From positions 511,779 through 575,778 of the forward strand of contig NZ_JAVDSB010000003.1 of NCBI RefSeq assembly GCF_031455095.1: a DNA stretch of 64,000 bases, read 5' to 3'. The notes beneath the pieces were generated by a model. The model did no database searches and had not been told where the DNA came from. It saw only the letters and a list, made by a program, of their open reading frames with translations. Below, in pieces: positions 1 to 8,963 of the stretch (positions within the stretch are counted from its first letter, which is position 1; every line of letters begins with the position of its first letter). This stretch comes from Paenibacillus_E qinlingensis_A (GTDB lineage: Bacteria; Bacillota; Bacilli; Paenibacillales; NBRC-103111). The position numbers were made by a program, and so were the translations under genes.

Positions 1-41
1 ATTCGTATAAAATGGTTGAAGATATGGTGAAGCAGCTGTAA
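1..41 (+). CDS. 3' end of an unidentified gene entering from the left
   Basis: An open frame from the left edge encodes ...SYKMVEDMVKQL and stops with TAA at 39-41, directly before a strong terminator. Only 12 residues are visible. They do not match the CcpA C-terminus as I recall it, although ccpA is a common neighbour of acu genes in Bacillales. No function can be assigned. Confidence 0.45.
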   Translation, partial: SYKMVEDMVKQL

Positions 42-55
42 GTTCCACGGTAATG

Positions 56-101
56 AAAAAAGCTCAGAGCAACGCCGAATGGCGGGTTCTGAGCTTTTTT
101 T
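56..101. terminator. Bidirectional intrinsic terminator
   Basis: A 12-bp stem (59-70 with 86-97, one G-U pair) has an A-run on one side and a T-run on the other. It can therefore end both the gene entering from the left and acuC, which converge here. Confidence 0.9.
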
Positions 102-113
102 ATGAACTGCGTG

Positions 114-1301
114 TTATTTCAAATACATCATGGCTAATTCTTTCGTTTGCCGATTCTTTTCGGTGATCACCTGGCGCCTTGGAATCGGCGCCCAGGCTTC
201 AACCGGGTCGAGCCACGTCTCCACGAGTGGGACGGGGCTCTTATCCTGCCAGGCGTCCAGCCACGCCTGGGGGAGCCTCAGCTGGGGCTCCGCCTCCAGC
301 TGACTCAAGACCGCCTGCTCGCTCATGACGAGCCAGAGCAGGCTCCAAGCGCGCGGTACGACACGCCAGATGTCGTACCCACCCCCGCCGAGCGCGACCC
401 ACCGACCTTCGCACCACTGGTGCGCAAGTCGATGGATAAGCTCGGGCATGGCCTTGTACACGCGCATCGAGCAATGCACATGCGCGAGCGGGTCGAAAGC
501 ATGGGCATCGCAGCCATGCTGAGAGATGATGACGTCCGGCTGGAAGCGGGCGATCAGCTCGGTCAACACCTCGCTGAAGCATTCCAGCCAGGAATCATCT
601 TCGGTGTAGGGCTCCACCGGGATGTTCACGCTAGTCCCGAAAGCGTCGCCTTCTCCGCGCTCATTCACAGCCCCTGTGCCGGGAAATAAGTATTTCCCCG
701 TCTCATGAATGGACAGCGTGCCGACCTGCGGATCGGCGTAGAAACTCCACTGTACACCATCGCCGTGATGAACGTCTGTGTCGATGTAGAGCACCTTAGC
801 GCCGTACTTCTCTTTGGCGTAAGCGATTGCCGCAGATGCGTCGTTATAGACGCAGAAGCCCGCACCTTTGCTCTGCAGGGCGTGATGGAGGCCGCCGCCT
901 AAGTGTAAGGCATGTGGCGCTTGGCCAGACATCACGAGGTCTACAGCCAGGATAGAACCGCCTACGACCTTTGCTGTAATGTCATGCATTTGTGGGAAGT
1001 ATGGTGTATCGTCGGTGTCGAGCCCAAAGCGAGTTGCCTCCCGGACCCATCGTTCTTCAGGAGCAGGATCACTTAGCGCTTTCACTGCCTCGATATAAGT
1101 AGCTGAATGCACCCGCAAGAGTTCTGCATCCGTCGCTGAGCGAGACGTGAGTACCGCATTGTCTGGAAGCGAGCCAGACTTACGCAGCAGATCAACTGTC
1201 ATAATGAGACGGTCCTGATTGAAGGGATGCGTATCATTAAATTTGTACTGAATTTCTTGATCATCATAGATAAACACAGGATGCGTAAACTTCATATTCA
1301 T
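114..1301 (-). CDS. acuC: AcuC, acetoin utilization / class I histone deacetylase-like protein deacetylase
   Basis: This 395-residue protein has the arginase/deacetylase fold signature: GGGLHHA, then an acidic metal-site segment YIDTDVHHGDGVQ at about residues 172-184, and GGGGYD near 302-307. These are the His/Asp Zn ligands and catalytic residues of class I HDAC-like enzymes. In B. subtilis AcuC removes the acetyl group that AcuA places on acetyl-CoA synthetase, reactivating it. The ATG at 1301 has GGGGGAA about 10 bases upstream. It follows acuA on the same strand with a 68-base gap, probably one transcript. B. subtilis has acuB (a CBS protein) between acuA and acuC; here that gene is absent. 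Length and motifs look complete. Confidence 0.95.
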   Translation of the reverse strand: MNMKFTHPVFIYDDQEIQYKFNDTHPFNQDRLIMTVDLLRKSGSLPDNAVLTSRSATDAELLRVHSATYIEAVKALSDPAPEERWVREATRFGLDTDDTPYFPQMHDITAKVVGGSILAVDLVMSGQAPHALHLGGGLHHALQSKGAGFCVYNDASAAIAYAKEKYGAKVLYIDTDVHHGDGVQWSFYADPQVGTLSIHETGKYLFPGTGAVNERGEGDAFGTSVNIPVEPYTEDDSWLECFSEVLTELIARFQPDVIISQHGCDAHAFDPLAHVHCSMRVYKAMPELIHRLAHQWCEGRWVALGGGGYDIWRVVPRAWSLLWLVMSEQAVLSQLEAEPQLRLPQAWLDAWQDKSPVPLVETWLDPVEAWAPIPRRQVITEKNRQTKELAMMYLK

Positions 1302-1369
1302 TTTCCAAATTCCCCCGAATTGGTTAACAATTTCGTTTGAAGTACTGCTGCTGTTTACATCTCCTTGAG

Positions 1370-2008
1370 TTAATACATAAAACGCTGCTGAAACCGCACG
1401 CGATCGAATTGCTCGATCGAGGAGATAGGTACTTGTTTCCCGATTCTAACCATGAGACAGTTGGCGGGATGTGAGCATATTTCAGGATCATCAGTAGCGA
1501 ACCAAATCATATCGACGCTCTTCATAAGCTTCTCCATCATTTGACGATATTCCCAAACCGTTAATTTACTCGTTTCCAAATCCCAATGCCAATAATATTC
1601 CGTTGTGAAGCAGATGACATTTTCCATTTGCTCGCCTTCAAAAGCGAGTTGGATCATCTTTTTGCCTAAACCAATCGATCTATAATCATCCGCAACCTCA
1701 ATGGCGCCGAGTTCAATGAGATCTTTCATGTTTCCTTGCGACCATCGCTCAATTTCATCTGCATAATGGAAAGTGACGTAACCAACTATCGTAGATCCGT
1801 CCCTTGCAAGAATGATCCGCCCTTCAGGTAATCCGGCTATCTCAATAAGGGCTTCGAGCTGTTCTTTGGGGCGACGGAAAGCATCGAGCTTCTCGTGCAT
1901 GATAAGTTCCTGCAGTTTTTCTTGTGGAACGGGGCCCTCAATAATAATTTCAGGTTGATCGGGAGCACTGCGCAAGCTTTGTGAGTGATAAATTTTGATA
2001 TGCTGCAT
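1370..2008 (-). CDS. acuA: AcuA, GNAT-family protein acetyltransferase
   Basis: The 212-residue product carries a central GNAT acetyl-CoA-binding core: ...GYVTFHY, then an R/Q-x-x-G-x-G/A-like loop DYRSIGLGKKMIQLAF. Its overall sequence matches my recollection of B. subtilis AcuA, which acetylates the active-site lysine of AcsA and switches it off. The start is set at the ATG at 2008 because GGAGAG lies about 10 bases before it. An upstream in-frame ATG at 2038 lacks a ribosome binding site and would add ten atypical basic residues. It is divergent from acsA, its likely substrate gene, so enzyme and modifier share one intergenic region. Confidence 0.93.
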   Translation of the reverse strand: MQHIKIYHSQSLRSAPDQPEIIIEGPVPQEKLQELIMHEKLDAFRRPKEQLEALIEIAGLPEGRIILARDGSTIVGYVTFHYADEIERWSQGNMKDLIELGAIEVADDYRSIGLGKKMIQLAFEGEQMENVICFTTEYYWHWDLETSKLTVWEYRQMMEKLMKSVDMIWFATDDPEICSHPANCLMVRIGKQVPISSIEQFDRVRFQQRFMY

Positions 2009-2135
2009 AACCTTGGCTCTCCTTCTAAAAAACAGCATGATGAGCGTTTCCTTTACTAGGTTTCATAGTATTTTTATACCAAACTTTTGTTTGAAATCAT
2101 AGCAAAACTTAAACATAGGCGAAATATTCTGAGTG

Positions 2136-2144
2136 TGTTATAAT
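2136..2144 (+). promoter_or_regulatory. Extended -10 promoter of acsA
   Basis: TGTTATAAT gives a perfect TATAAT at 2139-2144 preceded by the TG of an extended -10. No good -35 lies 17 bases upstream. The element sits 86 bases before the acsA start codon. Confidence 0.6.
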
Positions 2145-2192
2145 AGAACATGTCAAAAATCGATCACATTTTGCTCGAATTCATCAGTAAAG

Positions 2193-2206
2193 TGAAAGCG
2201 GTTTAT
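2193..2206 (+). promoter_or_regulatory. Possible catabolite-responsive element (cre)
   Basis: TGAAAGCGGTTTAT fits the consensus TGWAARCGYTWNCW at 12 of 14 positions. It lies about 50 bases downstream of the acsA -10 and just before its ribosome binding site. CcpA repression of acsA is known in B. subtilis; occupancy here is inference. Confidence 0.4.
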
Positions 2207-2229
2207 TTCGTGAGGAGGGTTTTACGTTT

Positions 2230-3954
2230 ATGGATCAAACTAAAGATGAACTCATTAAATCAGTATCCCTTAATCCAAACATGGCTAATTACGAACAAAC
2301 ACATGCGACTTTTAATTGGGCAGACATCGAGAAAAACTTTTCCTGGTACGAAACAGGCAAAGTGAATATGGCATATGAAGCCATTGACCGCCATGCGGAA
2401 GGCGCGAAGAAGGATAAAATTGCCCTGTATTACAGCGACAGCACGCGTGACGAGGCCATTACATTTGGTCAAATGAAAGAGAGATCGAATCAATTTGGTA
2501 ACGTCCTGAGAAATCTAGGTATCGGCAAAGGCGAGAGAGTGTTCATTTTCATGCCGCGGACACCTGAACTGTATTATTCTTTACTTGGATCGCTAAAAGT
2601 AGGCGCTGTAGTTGGACCGCTTTTTGAAGCGTTCATGGAAACCGCGGTGAGAGATCGTCTGGCAGACAGCGAAGCTGTTGCTATTATCACGACTCCTAGC
2701 CAACTTTCACGAGTGCCTTATGATGAGCTTCCTCATTTGAAGCACGTAATCCTTGTTGGGGAGAACATTGAGCTTGGCGAAGGACAAGTTGATTATCATA
2801 AAGAAATGGCAAGTGCTTCTACAGAACTTGAAATTGAATGGTTGGACCGTGAAGATGGCTTAATTATTCATTATACATCTGGATCAACAGGAAAGCCGAA
2901 AGGCGTATTCCACGTTCAAAATGCCATGCTTCAGCACTATTATACAGGTCAAATTGTTCTTGATCTTAAAGAAGATGATATCTACTGGTGTACGGCTGAT
3001 CCAGGTTGGGTAACAGGAACTTCCTACGGAATTTTTGCTCCTTGGTTGAACGGCGCAACGAATGTGATTCGTGGAGGACGTTTCAGTCCACAGGACTGGT
3101 ACAATACACTTCAGAAATACAAAGTAACGGTTTGGTACAGTGCGCCAACGGCTTTCCGTATGTTGATGGGGGCTGGTGACGATGTTTCGGCTGCGTACGA
3201 TTTGTCAGCGCTTCGCCACGTATTGAGCGTTGGTGAGCCATTGAATCCAGAAGTAGTCAGATGGGGAATGAAGGTTTACAACCAACGTATTCACGATACG
3301 TGGTGGATGACAGAGACAGGCGGTCAGTTAATCTGTAATTATCCGTCCATGACGATTAAACCAGGTTCCATGGGACGTCCAATTCCAGGTGTTGATGCAG
3401 CTATTATTGATGATGCGGGTAACGTTCTGCCTCCTAATCGCATGGGGAACCTAGCTATCAAAACTCCATGGCCTTCAATGATGCGTAAAATTTGGAACAA
3501 TCCTTCCAAATACGAAGAGTATTTCCGTTTGACCGGCTGGTACGTTTCTGGAGATTCCGCTTATCAAGACGAAGATGGTTACTTCTGGTTCCAAGGCCGT
3601 GTTGATGACGTTATTAACACAGCCGGTGAACGAGTGGGTCCATTTGAAGTAGAAAGTAAGCTTGTTGAGCATCCAGCGGTAGCAGAGGCAGGAGTTATTG
3701 GGAAGCCAGACCCAATGCGTGGGGAAATCATTAAAGCATTTATCGCGTTGCGTGAAGGTTTTGTTCCTTCCGACGAACTAAAAGCAGAAATTTCTAAGTT
3801 CGTGAAGGAAGGTCTATCAGCGCATGCAGCACCACGCGAGATTGAATTCAAAGACAAACTTCCAAAAACACGCAGTGGAAAGATCATGCGCCGTGTGCTT
3901 AAAGCTTGGGAGTTAAACCTACCGACAGGTGACCTGTCAACGATTGAAGATTAA
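2230..3954 (+). CDS. acsA: Acetyl-CoA synthetase (acetate--CoA ligase)
   Basis: The 574-residue enzyme converts acetate, ATP and CoA to acetyl-CoA through an acetyl-AMP intermediate. Seen directly: the P-loop-like adenylate motif YTSGSTGKPKG near residues 215-225, TWWMTETGG at about 357-365, SGDSAYQDEDGYFWFQGR, and the C-terminal PKTRSGKIMRR. Lys551 of that motif is the adenylation lysine that AcuA acetylates in B. subtilis. Length matches B. subtilis AcsA (572). The ATG at 2230 follows GAGGAGGG by about 10 bases. It is divergent from acuA-acuC and followed by a strong terminator, so it is monocistronic. Confidence 0.97.
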   Translation: MDQTKDELIKSVSLNPNMANYEQTHATFNWADIEKNFSWYETGKVNMAYEAIDRHAEGAKKDKIALYYSDSTRDEAITFGQMKERSNQFGNVLRNLGIGKGERVFIFMPRTPELYYSLLGSLKVGAVVGPLFEAFMETAVRDRLADSEAVAIITTPSQLSRVPYDELPHLKHVILVGENIELGEGQVDYHKEMASASTELEIEWLDREDGLIIHYTSGSTGKPKGVFHVQNAMLQHYYTGQIVLDLKEDDIYWCTADPGWVTGTSYGIFAPWLNGATNVIRGGRFSPQDWYNTLQKYKVTVWYSAPTAFRMLMGAGDDVSAAYDLSALRHVLSVGEPLNPEVVRWGMKVYNQRIHDTWWMTETGGQLICNYPSMTIKPGSMGRPIPGVDAAIIDDAGNVLPPNRMGNLAIKTPWPSMMRKIWNNPSKYEEYFRLTGWYVSGDSAYQDEDGYFWFQGRVDDVINTAGERVGPFEVESKLVEHPAVAEAGVIGKPDPMRGEIIKAFIALREGFVPSDELKAEISKFVKEGLSAHAAPREIEFKDKLPKTRSGKIMRRVLKAWELNLPTGDLSTIED

Positions 3955-3965
3955 TTCGTTTCATT

Positions 3966-4009
3966 GAAAGCTTCCTCCGTGCCTAGTTTGGTTCGGAGGA
4001 AGCTTTTTG
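3966..4009 (+). terminator. acsA terminator
   Basis: A 13-bp perfect stem (AAAGCTTCCTCCG paired with CGGAGGAAGCTTT) is followed by a T-run, 12 bases after the acsA stop. Confidence 0.92.
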
Positions 4010-4016
4010 TGTACGC

Positions 4017-4056
4017 AAAAAAAAGAAGAACCTGACGGCTGTCAAGTTCTTCTTTT
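4017..4056 (-). terminator. Terminator of the class A PBP gene
   Basis: The hairpin AAGAAGAACCTGAC/GTCAAGTTCTTCTT (one mismatch) with a T-run on the minus strand lies directly after the stop of the penicillin-binding protein gene. Confidence 0.85.
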
Positions 4057-4057
4057 G

Positions 4058-7000
4058 CTATTTGTTATAGGCGATGGTAGCTGAGAATTTAGATTCTCCA
4101 GCTTCATTAATGGCTGTTACTTTGTAAAACCCATTGAAAGCAGCTGCATAGTAATGGAATTCTGTGCCGTTTTCAACCGTGCCTAGCTTCGTGAACGTAC
4201 CTTTTTCTTTATCGCTAAAATACACGACATATTGTTTGACCTTGTCTTTGGCCTCATTGGCTTTCCAGGTCAGGACGAGTGAAGCTTCTTCAGCTTTGGC
4301 CTTAATGCCCGTTGGGGCAGCAGGAGCATCCTTAGCTGGTGGTTTGCCTGTGCTTGTGCCTGCTCCGCCATTCGTTGGTCCTGGCGAAGGCGAGGAGAGA
4401 TCTTTCAAAGGATTGCCATTGCTATCGACTCCAGGAAGAATTAAGGAATCGAGGGTGCTTCCGTCTGTATACGAGGAGCGGCTTGGCGGCGATTCTTTGC
4501 CAGCTACATCCACAGCTGTCACGTAGTAGCCTGTAATTGCGGCTGTTTGAAGTTGATCTACAAACTTCGCCTCACCACCTGCGAACACGACTTTTCCACC
4601 CATGAGCTGGAACTTACCTTGATTATCCGAACGATAAATACGATAACCTACGATATCCCCATCCGCGTTCGGTTGGAACGTGATTGTCGCTGTATCACCG
4701 GATTTGACGGTCACGACGTTCTGAGGTGCAGGAGGTACTTTCCCGTCGTCAGCCCTTGGATCGACTTCGGAAGGAGCATCTACGTCATAATCAGTTGGCT
4801 TATAGAAATCGATAGGCTTTCTGCTTTTCTCAGGAAGCTTTTGCATCGCATCTTCGATTTCTTTTAATAATTGCGTGATTGATTTTTGGCGCTTAATCAC
4901 GACTTTCTCTGATACGAAATCAGCAGGTGTCGTTTCTTGAGCGACATAATTGAGCCCATTTAGCGATGTGATCTTCATTTTAACCATGACATTATCTGTT
5001 TGTGTAGGCAAATACTTTTTGTTGAAAATATCGGTGACCAGGTGCTCTGAGCCGGTAGTTAATTCACTAGGCAGCATGCCAGATAAGCTGGAGACCGTGG
5101 CCGAAACGATGCCATCAGGCTTTGCGAACGTTTTGTTCGGGAATAACTCTGGCTTTTGTTCGATCGTTTTGTTCAAAATGAGAGCCCAGATATCTTTGGC
5201 ATGATTGGTTTGCCCTGTTTTGGATGATAGCTTATTAATCGGCTGATCATACCCAATCCAGACACCGACTGTGACATCGGGGGTAAAGCCCATGAACCAA
5301 GCATCGGCATCATCTTGTGTGGAACCTGTTTTTCCTGAGATTTCGATTTTGCCATACGATTTAAACTTTTTCATAAGATCAGTAGCCGTACCTTGGCTAG
5401 CGTTACTGATGACCGTTTTCATCATATCTGTAATGAGATAAGCACTTTGCGGTGAGTATACCGTTTGCGGCTTCTGTTCATGTGCGTAAATTGTCTTGCC
5501 ATTCGAATCTTTGATTTCACGAATTAAGTACGGGGCGTTGAACACGCCTTTGTTCGGAATGGAGGCATAAGCGCCTGCTAATTCTTTGACCGAGGTCCCG
5601 CGACTTAAACCGCCAATAACCCCTGTCTGTGCGGCATTGTCTTCTTTGGTTAGCGAAGTAATACCGAGCTTTCTAGCAAAGTCCCATGCTTGTGTAATTC
5701 CCACTTTATTAAGAAACACATCAATGGCTGGAATGTTATAGGATTGATTCAGGGCTCTTCTAGCTGTCATCAGTCCATGGAACTTATGATCCCAGTTCTC
5801 TGGTAAATGGAAGCCTTTCACGCCATCTTTTAAAATAATAGGAATATCATCCACAATCGTAGCTGGCTGTAGGACACCTTTTTCGAGAGCAGGGATGTAA
5901 GCCGCAATTGGCTTCATCGTAGATCCAGGCTGTCTATAAGCTTGTGTCGCATGATTCAGCTGCTCATCAAAGAAATCGCGGCCTTCAATCATGCCCTTAA
6001 TGGCTCCGGTTTTGGAATCGAGCATGATGGCGCCGACTTGTTCAATGCCGCCTTTTTTCTCATCCGTTGGTGCGAAATTCTTATCATTGCTCGAAATTTC
6101 ATGCATGGAGTCATAGATTGTTTTGTCAATGGTGGTGTAAATCTGATACCCGCCGCGCAATAGTTGTGTATGTATGTTTTTGAGTGCTTCATTATATGCG
6201 GCTTGGTTCGTCTTCGGATCAAGTTCAGGATGTTGAATCTTCAATAAGATTTCGGCTGCTTCCTGTTCGGTCTCGATCATCAGATAAGGATAGGTTGTAT
6301 ATGCCTTCTGTGCTGCTGCGGGCATGGAAGCTTTGAGATCAAATTTCAAGGCATCTTGATATTGATCATTCGTAATTTTGTTTTCTTCCATCATTCGTTT
6401 CAATACTAGTTGCTGGCGTATCACTGCTTTTTTGAAGCCTTCTTCATCGAAGGTTGGCTTACTTGTAAATGCTGAGTATTGCGATGGAGATTGTGGTAAT
6501 CCTGCTAAATAAGCAGCTTGTGCAATATTTAATTTGTTTAAGTCATCGATGTTGAACAGACCTTTGGCAGCGGCTTTAATGCCATATAGATTGTAGCCAG
6601 TCGCTCCATTGCCATAAGGGATTTTGTTGAGATAAGCAAGTAAAATTTCGTCCTTCGACATGATGCGTTCCATCCGAAGTGCAAGCAGCAGCTCTCTTGC
6701 TTTACGGCCGTCATCGCGATCTAGTGTAAGGAAAACACGTCTAGCTAGCTGTTGCGTGATTGTACTTCCACCGGTTTGCACATCTTCATTAAGAAGTTTT
6801 TGCGTAACCGCGCGGTAGAGTCCGCGAAAATCGATGCCGCGATGGTTGTAGAAATCCTTGTCCTCGATGGCGAGGACTGCGTCTAGCAGGTTTTGCGGGA
6901 TATCGGCAAGTTGTGCAAGACGACGATCTTCTTCTGTTCGTAATTGGCCAATGACAGCATCATCATTGAAATAGGCGAATCCCGTGATCGCATTTTCTTG

Positions 7001-7195
7001 CATTTGCTGACGGATCGCTTCTTCACTACGAACAGGATCTTTCTTGACAAGTGCACTGACATATCCGAAAGCGGCGGATCCACCTAACAAGCCAGCCAAA
7101 AAGACACAGATGATGGCCCATTTTAAGGTAATACCTGTTACTTTTAACGTTGTTCTAACCCAGGGGCGATTCCATTTCGCGAAAAAATTGCGCAT
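4058..7195 (-). CDS. Class A penicillin-binding protein (PBP1A family) with C-terminal fibronectin type III-like domains
   Basis: This 1045-residue bifunctional peptidoglycan synthase has a short cytoplasmic N-terminus, one membrane segment (about residues 15-40), and a GT51 glycosyltransferase domain with EDKDFYNHRGID and GGSTITQQLAR. A transpeptidase domain follows, with the active-site serine in PGSTMKP, an SYN motif, and KTGSTQ. After about residue 700 come two beta-rich segments typical of fibronectin III (one ending ...GYYVTAVDVAGKESPP, the other ...GFYKVTAINEAGES) joined by a Pro/Gly/Ser linker. The start is set at 7195, preceded by TAAGGAGG about 12 bases upstream; the in-frame ATG at 7246 has no ribosome binding site. 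It is probably the main vegetative PonA-like enzyme. The gene is transcribed away from tyrS and stands alone. Confidence 0.92.
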   Translation of the reverse strand: MRNFFAKWNRPWVRTTLKVTGITLKWAIICVFLAGLLGGSAAFGYVSALVKKDPVRSEEAIRQQMQENAITGFAYFNDDAVIGQLRTEEDRRLAQLADIPQNLLDAVLAIEDKDFYNHRGIDFRGLYRAVTQKLLNEDVQTGGSTITQQLARRVFLTLDRDDGRKARELLLALRMERIMSKDEILLAYLNKIPYGNGATGYNLYGIKAAAKGLFNIDDLNKLNIAQAAYLAGLPQSPSQYSAFTSKPTFDEEGFKKAVIRQQLVLKRMMEENKITNDQYQDALKFDLKASMPAAAQKAYTTYPYLMIETEQEAAEILLKIQHPELDPKTNQAAYNEALKNIHTQLLRGGYQIYTTIDKTIYDSMHEISSNDKNFAPTDEKKGGIEQVGAIMLDSKTGAIKGMIEGRDFFDEQLNHATQAYRQPGSTMKPIAAYIPALEKGVLQPATIVDDIPIILKDGVKGFHLPENWDHKFHGLMTARRALNQSYNIPAIDVFLNKVGITQAWDFARKLGITSLTKEDNAAQTGVIGGLSRGTSVKELAGAYASIPNKGVFNAPYLIREIKDSNGKTIYAHEQKPQTVYSPQSAYLITDMMKTVISNASQGTATDLMKKFKSYGKIEISGKTGSTQDDADAWFMGFTPDVTVGVWIGYDQPINKLSSKTGQTNHAKDIWALILNKTIEQKPELFPNKTFAKPDGIVSATVSSLSGMLPSELTTGSEHLVTDIFNKKYLPTQTDNVMVKMKITSLNGLNYVAQETTPADFVSEKVVIKRQKSITQLLKEIEDAMQKLPEKSRKPIDFYKPTDYDVDAPSEVDPRADDGKVPPAPQNVVTVKSGDTATITFQPNADGDIVGYRIYRSDNQGKFQLMGGKVVFAGGEAKFVDQLQTAAITGYYVTAVDVAGKESPPSRSSYTDGSTLDSLILPGVDSNGNPLKDLSSPSPGPTNGGAGTSTGKPPAKDAPAAPTGIKAKAEEASLVLTWKANEAKDKVKQYVVYFSDKEKGTFTKLGTVENGTEFHYYAAAFNGFYKVTAINEAGESKFSATIAYNK

Positions 7196-7288
7196 AAGTT
7201 CCAATATCCTCCTTACATGAACCCTAATAGTATACCATAATTGCACCTTTTGCGGTAATGCTGAAGGGAGAAAGCTTCGGTTCTAGGT

Positions 7289-7318
7289 TTGACAAGCATC
7301 GGAATCCTGTGTTATAAC
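7289..7318 (+). promoter_or_regulatory. Sigma-A promoter of the tyrS T-box leader
   Basis: TTGACA (7289-7294), an 18-base spacer and TATAAC (7313-7318) precede the T-box leader. Confidence 0.85.
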
Positions 7319-7321
7319 AAG

Positions 7322-7617
7322 TACAAATGCGTAGATGGATCAGCAGTAGGTAGCTTGTGGATGCTTTCAGAGAGCCGGTGGAGGGTGTGAACCGGTACCT
7401 GCAGGTTAGTGAATTACGGTCTTGAGCAGTAAATGGGAACCTGCAGGAATGTGCCTGCACAAGTAGTATTTACCGATTAAACCTCGTTATCGGTTGTTGA
7501 GTGAAAATAGCACATCGTTTCTACGACTTATGTCATAGAAGTACGCAGCTGCTGTTTTAATTAGGGTGGTACCGCGAGTCAAGTCTTCTCGTCCCTTTGG
7601 GATTAGAAGGCTTTTTT
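7322..7617 (+). promoter_or_regulatory. T-box riboswitch controlling tyrS
   Basis: The leader holds the invariant T-box AGGGTGGTACCGCG at 7563-7576, followed by a terminator hairpin (about 7580-7610, TCTTCTCGTCCC...GGGATTAGAAGG) and a T-run ending at 7617. Upstream lies a long structured region with several complementary segments, as expected for stems I-III. A TAC triplet at 7415-7417, in GAATTACGG, is a plausible specifier for tyrosine. In this family, uncharged tRNA pairs with the specifier and with the T-box bulge, so the antiterminator forms and tyrS is transcribed. Confidence 0.95.
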
Positions 7618-7650
7618 TGTTTTTCATTTTATAACAAAGGATGGTTTTAC

Positions 7651-8910
7651 ATGAGTATTCTGAAGGATTTAGAGTTTCGCGGGTTGCTGCATCAAATTAC
7701 AGACAGAGAAGGTTTGGACAAAAAGCTGAGCGAAGAACGCGTTGTCCTCTATTGCGGTTTTGATCCGACAGCGGATAGTTTGCATATCGGCAGTTTGCTT
7801 CCGATTTTGACCTTGAGACGCTTCCAGCTTGCTGGGCATGTTCCATTGGCGTTGGTTGGTGGTGGAACAGGACTTATTGGTGATCCGAGTGGTAAAGCCA
7901 ATGAGCGTACTTTGAATGGGCCTGAGGTTGTTGAAGCGTGGTCGCAAAGTATTAAGGATCAACTTTCACGTTTCCTTGATTTCTCAACGGACATTGAAAA
8001 TAGTGCAGAACTGGTAAACAATTACGATTGGTTAGGTTCTTTGAACGTGATTGAATTCCTGCGAGATGTAGGGAAGAACTTTACCGTGAATTACATGTTG
8101 GCAAAGGATTCGGTGGACTCGCGTATCACGAAAGGGATTTCGTTCACAGAATTCAGTTACATGATCCTTCAATCCTATGATTTCTTGAAATTAAATGAAA
8201 CAAAGAATTGTTCCGTGCAAATTGGTGGAAGTGACCAATGGGGGAATATTACTGCAGGGCTTGAACTAATTGGGAAATCAAGTGACCGTCGTGCTTTCGG
8301 TGTGACTTTGCCATTAGTTACGAAGAGTGATGGGCAGAAGTTTGGTAAAACAGAAGGCGGAGCTATTTGGCTGGATGCTAACAAAACATCACCATACCAG
8401 TTCTACCAATTCTGGTTGGGGACAGCGGACAATGATGTTATCCGATTCCTGAAGTATTTTACATTTGAATCCCAGGAAGAAATTGAACGACTTGAAGCTG
8501 AAGTGGCAGCGGAGCCAGGGAAGAGAGAAGCTCAGAAAGTGCTGGCACGTGAAGTTACGAAGCTTGTACATGGCGGAGAAGCGCTGGAGAGTGCACTTAA
8601 CATTACAGCAGCTTTGTTCAGTGGTGATATCCAAGCGCTATCGCGCAAAGAAATCGAAGAAGCTTTCAAGGATGTACCTTCAACGACACTAGAACAAGAA
8701 GATGTTGCGTTGATTGATCTTCTCATTTCTGTAGGTGCTTCGCCATCCAAACGCCAATCACGTCAAGACATTGAAAGTGGAGCGGTTACGGTGAATGGTG
8801 TGAAGGTGACGGATCTTGAAGCGACTACGCAGCAACTGGGTCGACTTGGTGATTCTTATCTTATTATTCGCCGCGGTAAAAAGAATTACTTCCTTGTGAA
8901 ATTTGCTTAA
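7651..8910 (+). CDS. tyrS: Tyrosyl-tRNA synthetase
   Basis: This 419-residue class I synthetase charges tRNA-Tyr. Its HIGH-type motif lies in FDPTADSLHIGSLLP, the KMSKS counterpart is KFGKTEGG, and a C-terminal S4 RNA-binding domain starts near residue 350 (SKRQSRQDIESGAVTVNG). The ATG at 7651 has AAAGGA nine bases upstream. An upstream in-frame start at 7597 falls inside the leader terminator and is rejected. Expression should depend on the T-box leader just upstream. A terminator shared with rpsD follows. Confidence 0.97.
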   Translation: MSILKDLEFRGLLHQITDREGLDKKLSEERVVLYCGFDPTADSLHIGSLLPILTLRRFQLAGHVPLALVGGGTGLIGDPSGKANERTLNGPEVVEAWSQSIKDQLSRFLDFSTDIENSAELVNNYDWLGSLNVIEFLRDVGKNFTVNYMLAKDSVDSRITKGISFTEFSYMILQSYDFLKLNETKNCSVQIGGSDQWGNITAGLELIGKSSDRRAFGVTLPLVTKSDGQKFGKTEGGAIWLDANKTSPYQFYQFWLGTADNDVIRFLKYFTFESQEEIERLEAEVAAEPGKREAQKVLAREVTKLVHGGEALESALNITAALFSGDIQALSRKEIEEAFKDVPSTTLEQEDVALIDLLISVGASPSKRQSRQDIESGAVTVNGVKVTDLEATTQQLGRLGDSYLIIRRGKKNYFLVKFA

Positions 8911-8926
8911 GTTCAGGCAACAAAAT

Positions 8927-8963
8927 AACCCCCTTAGGGAAATCCCTAAGGGGGTTGCTTTTA
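8927..8963. terminator. Bidirectional terminator between tyrS and rpsD
   Basis: A 13-bp perfect GC-rich stem (AACCCCCTTAGGG / CCCTAAGGGGGTT) with a three- to four-base loop lies between the converging genes. T-rich tracts flank it on both strands. Confidence 0.92.

Noticed and set aside
147..689. 180-codon plus-strand frame opposite acuC
   Set aside because: AcuC has all deacetylase motifs on the other strand; this frame has no recognisable domain.
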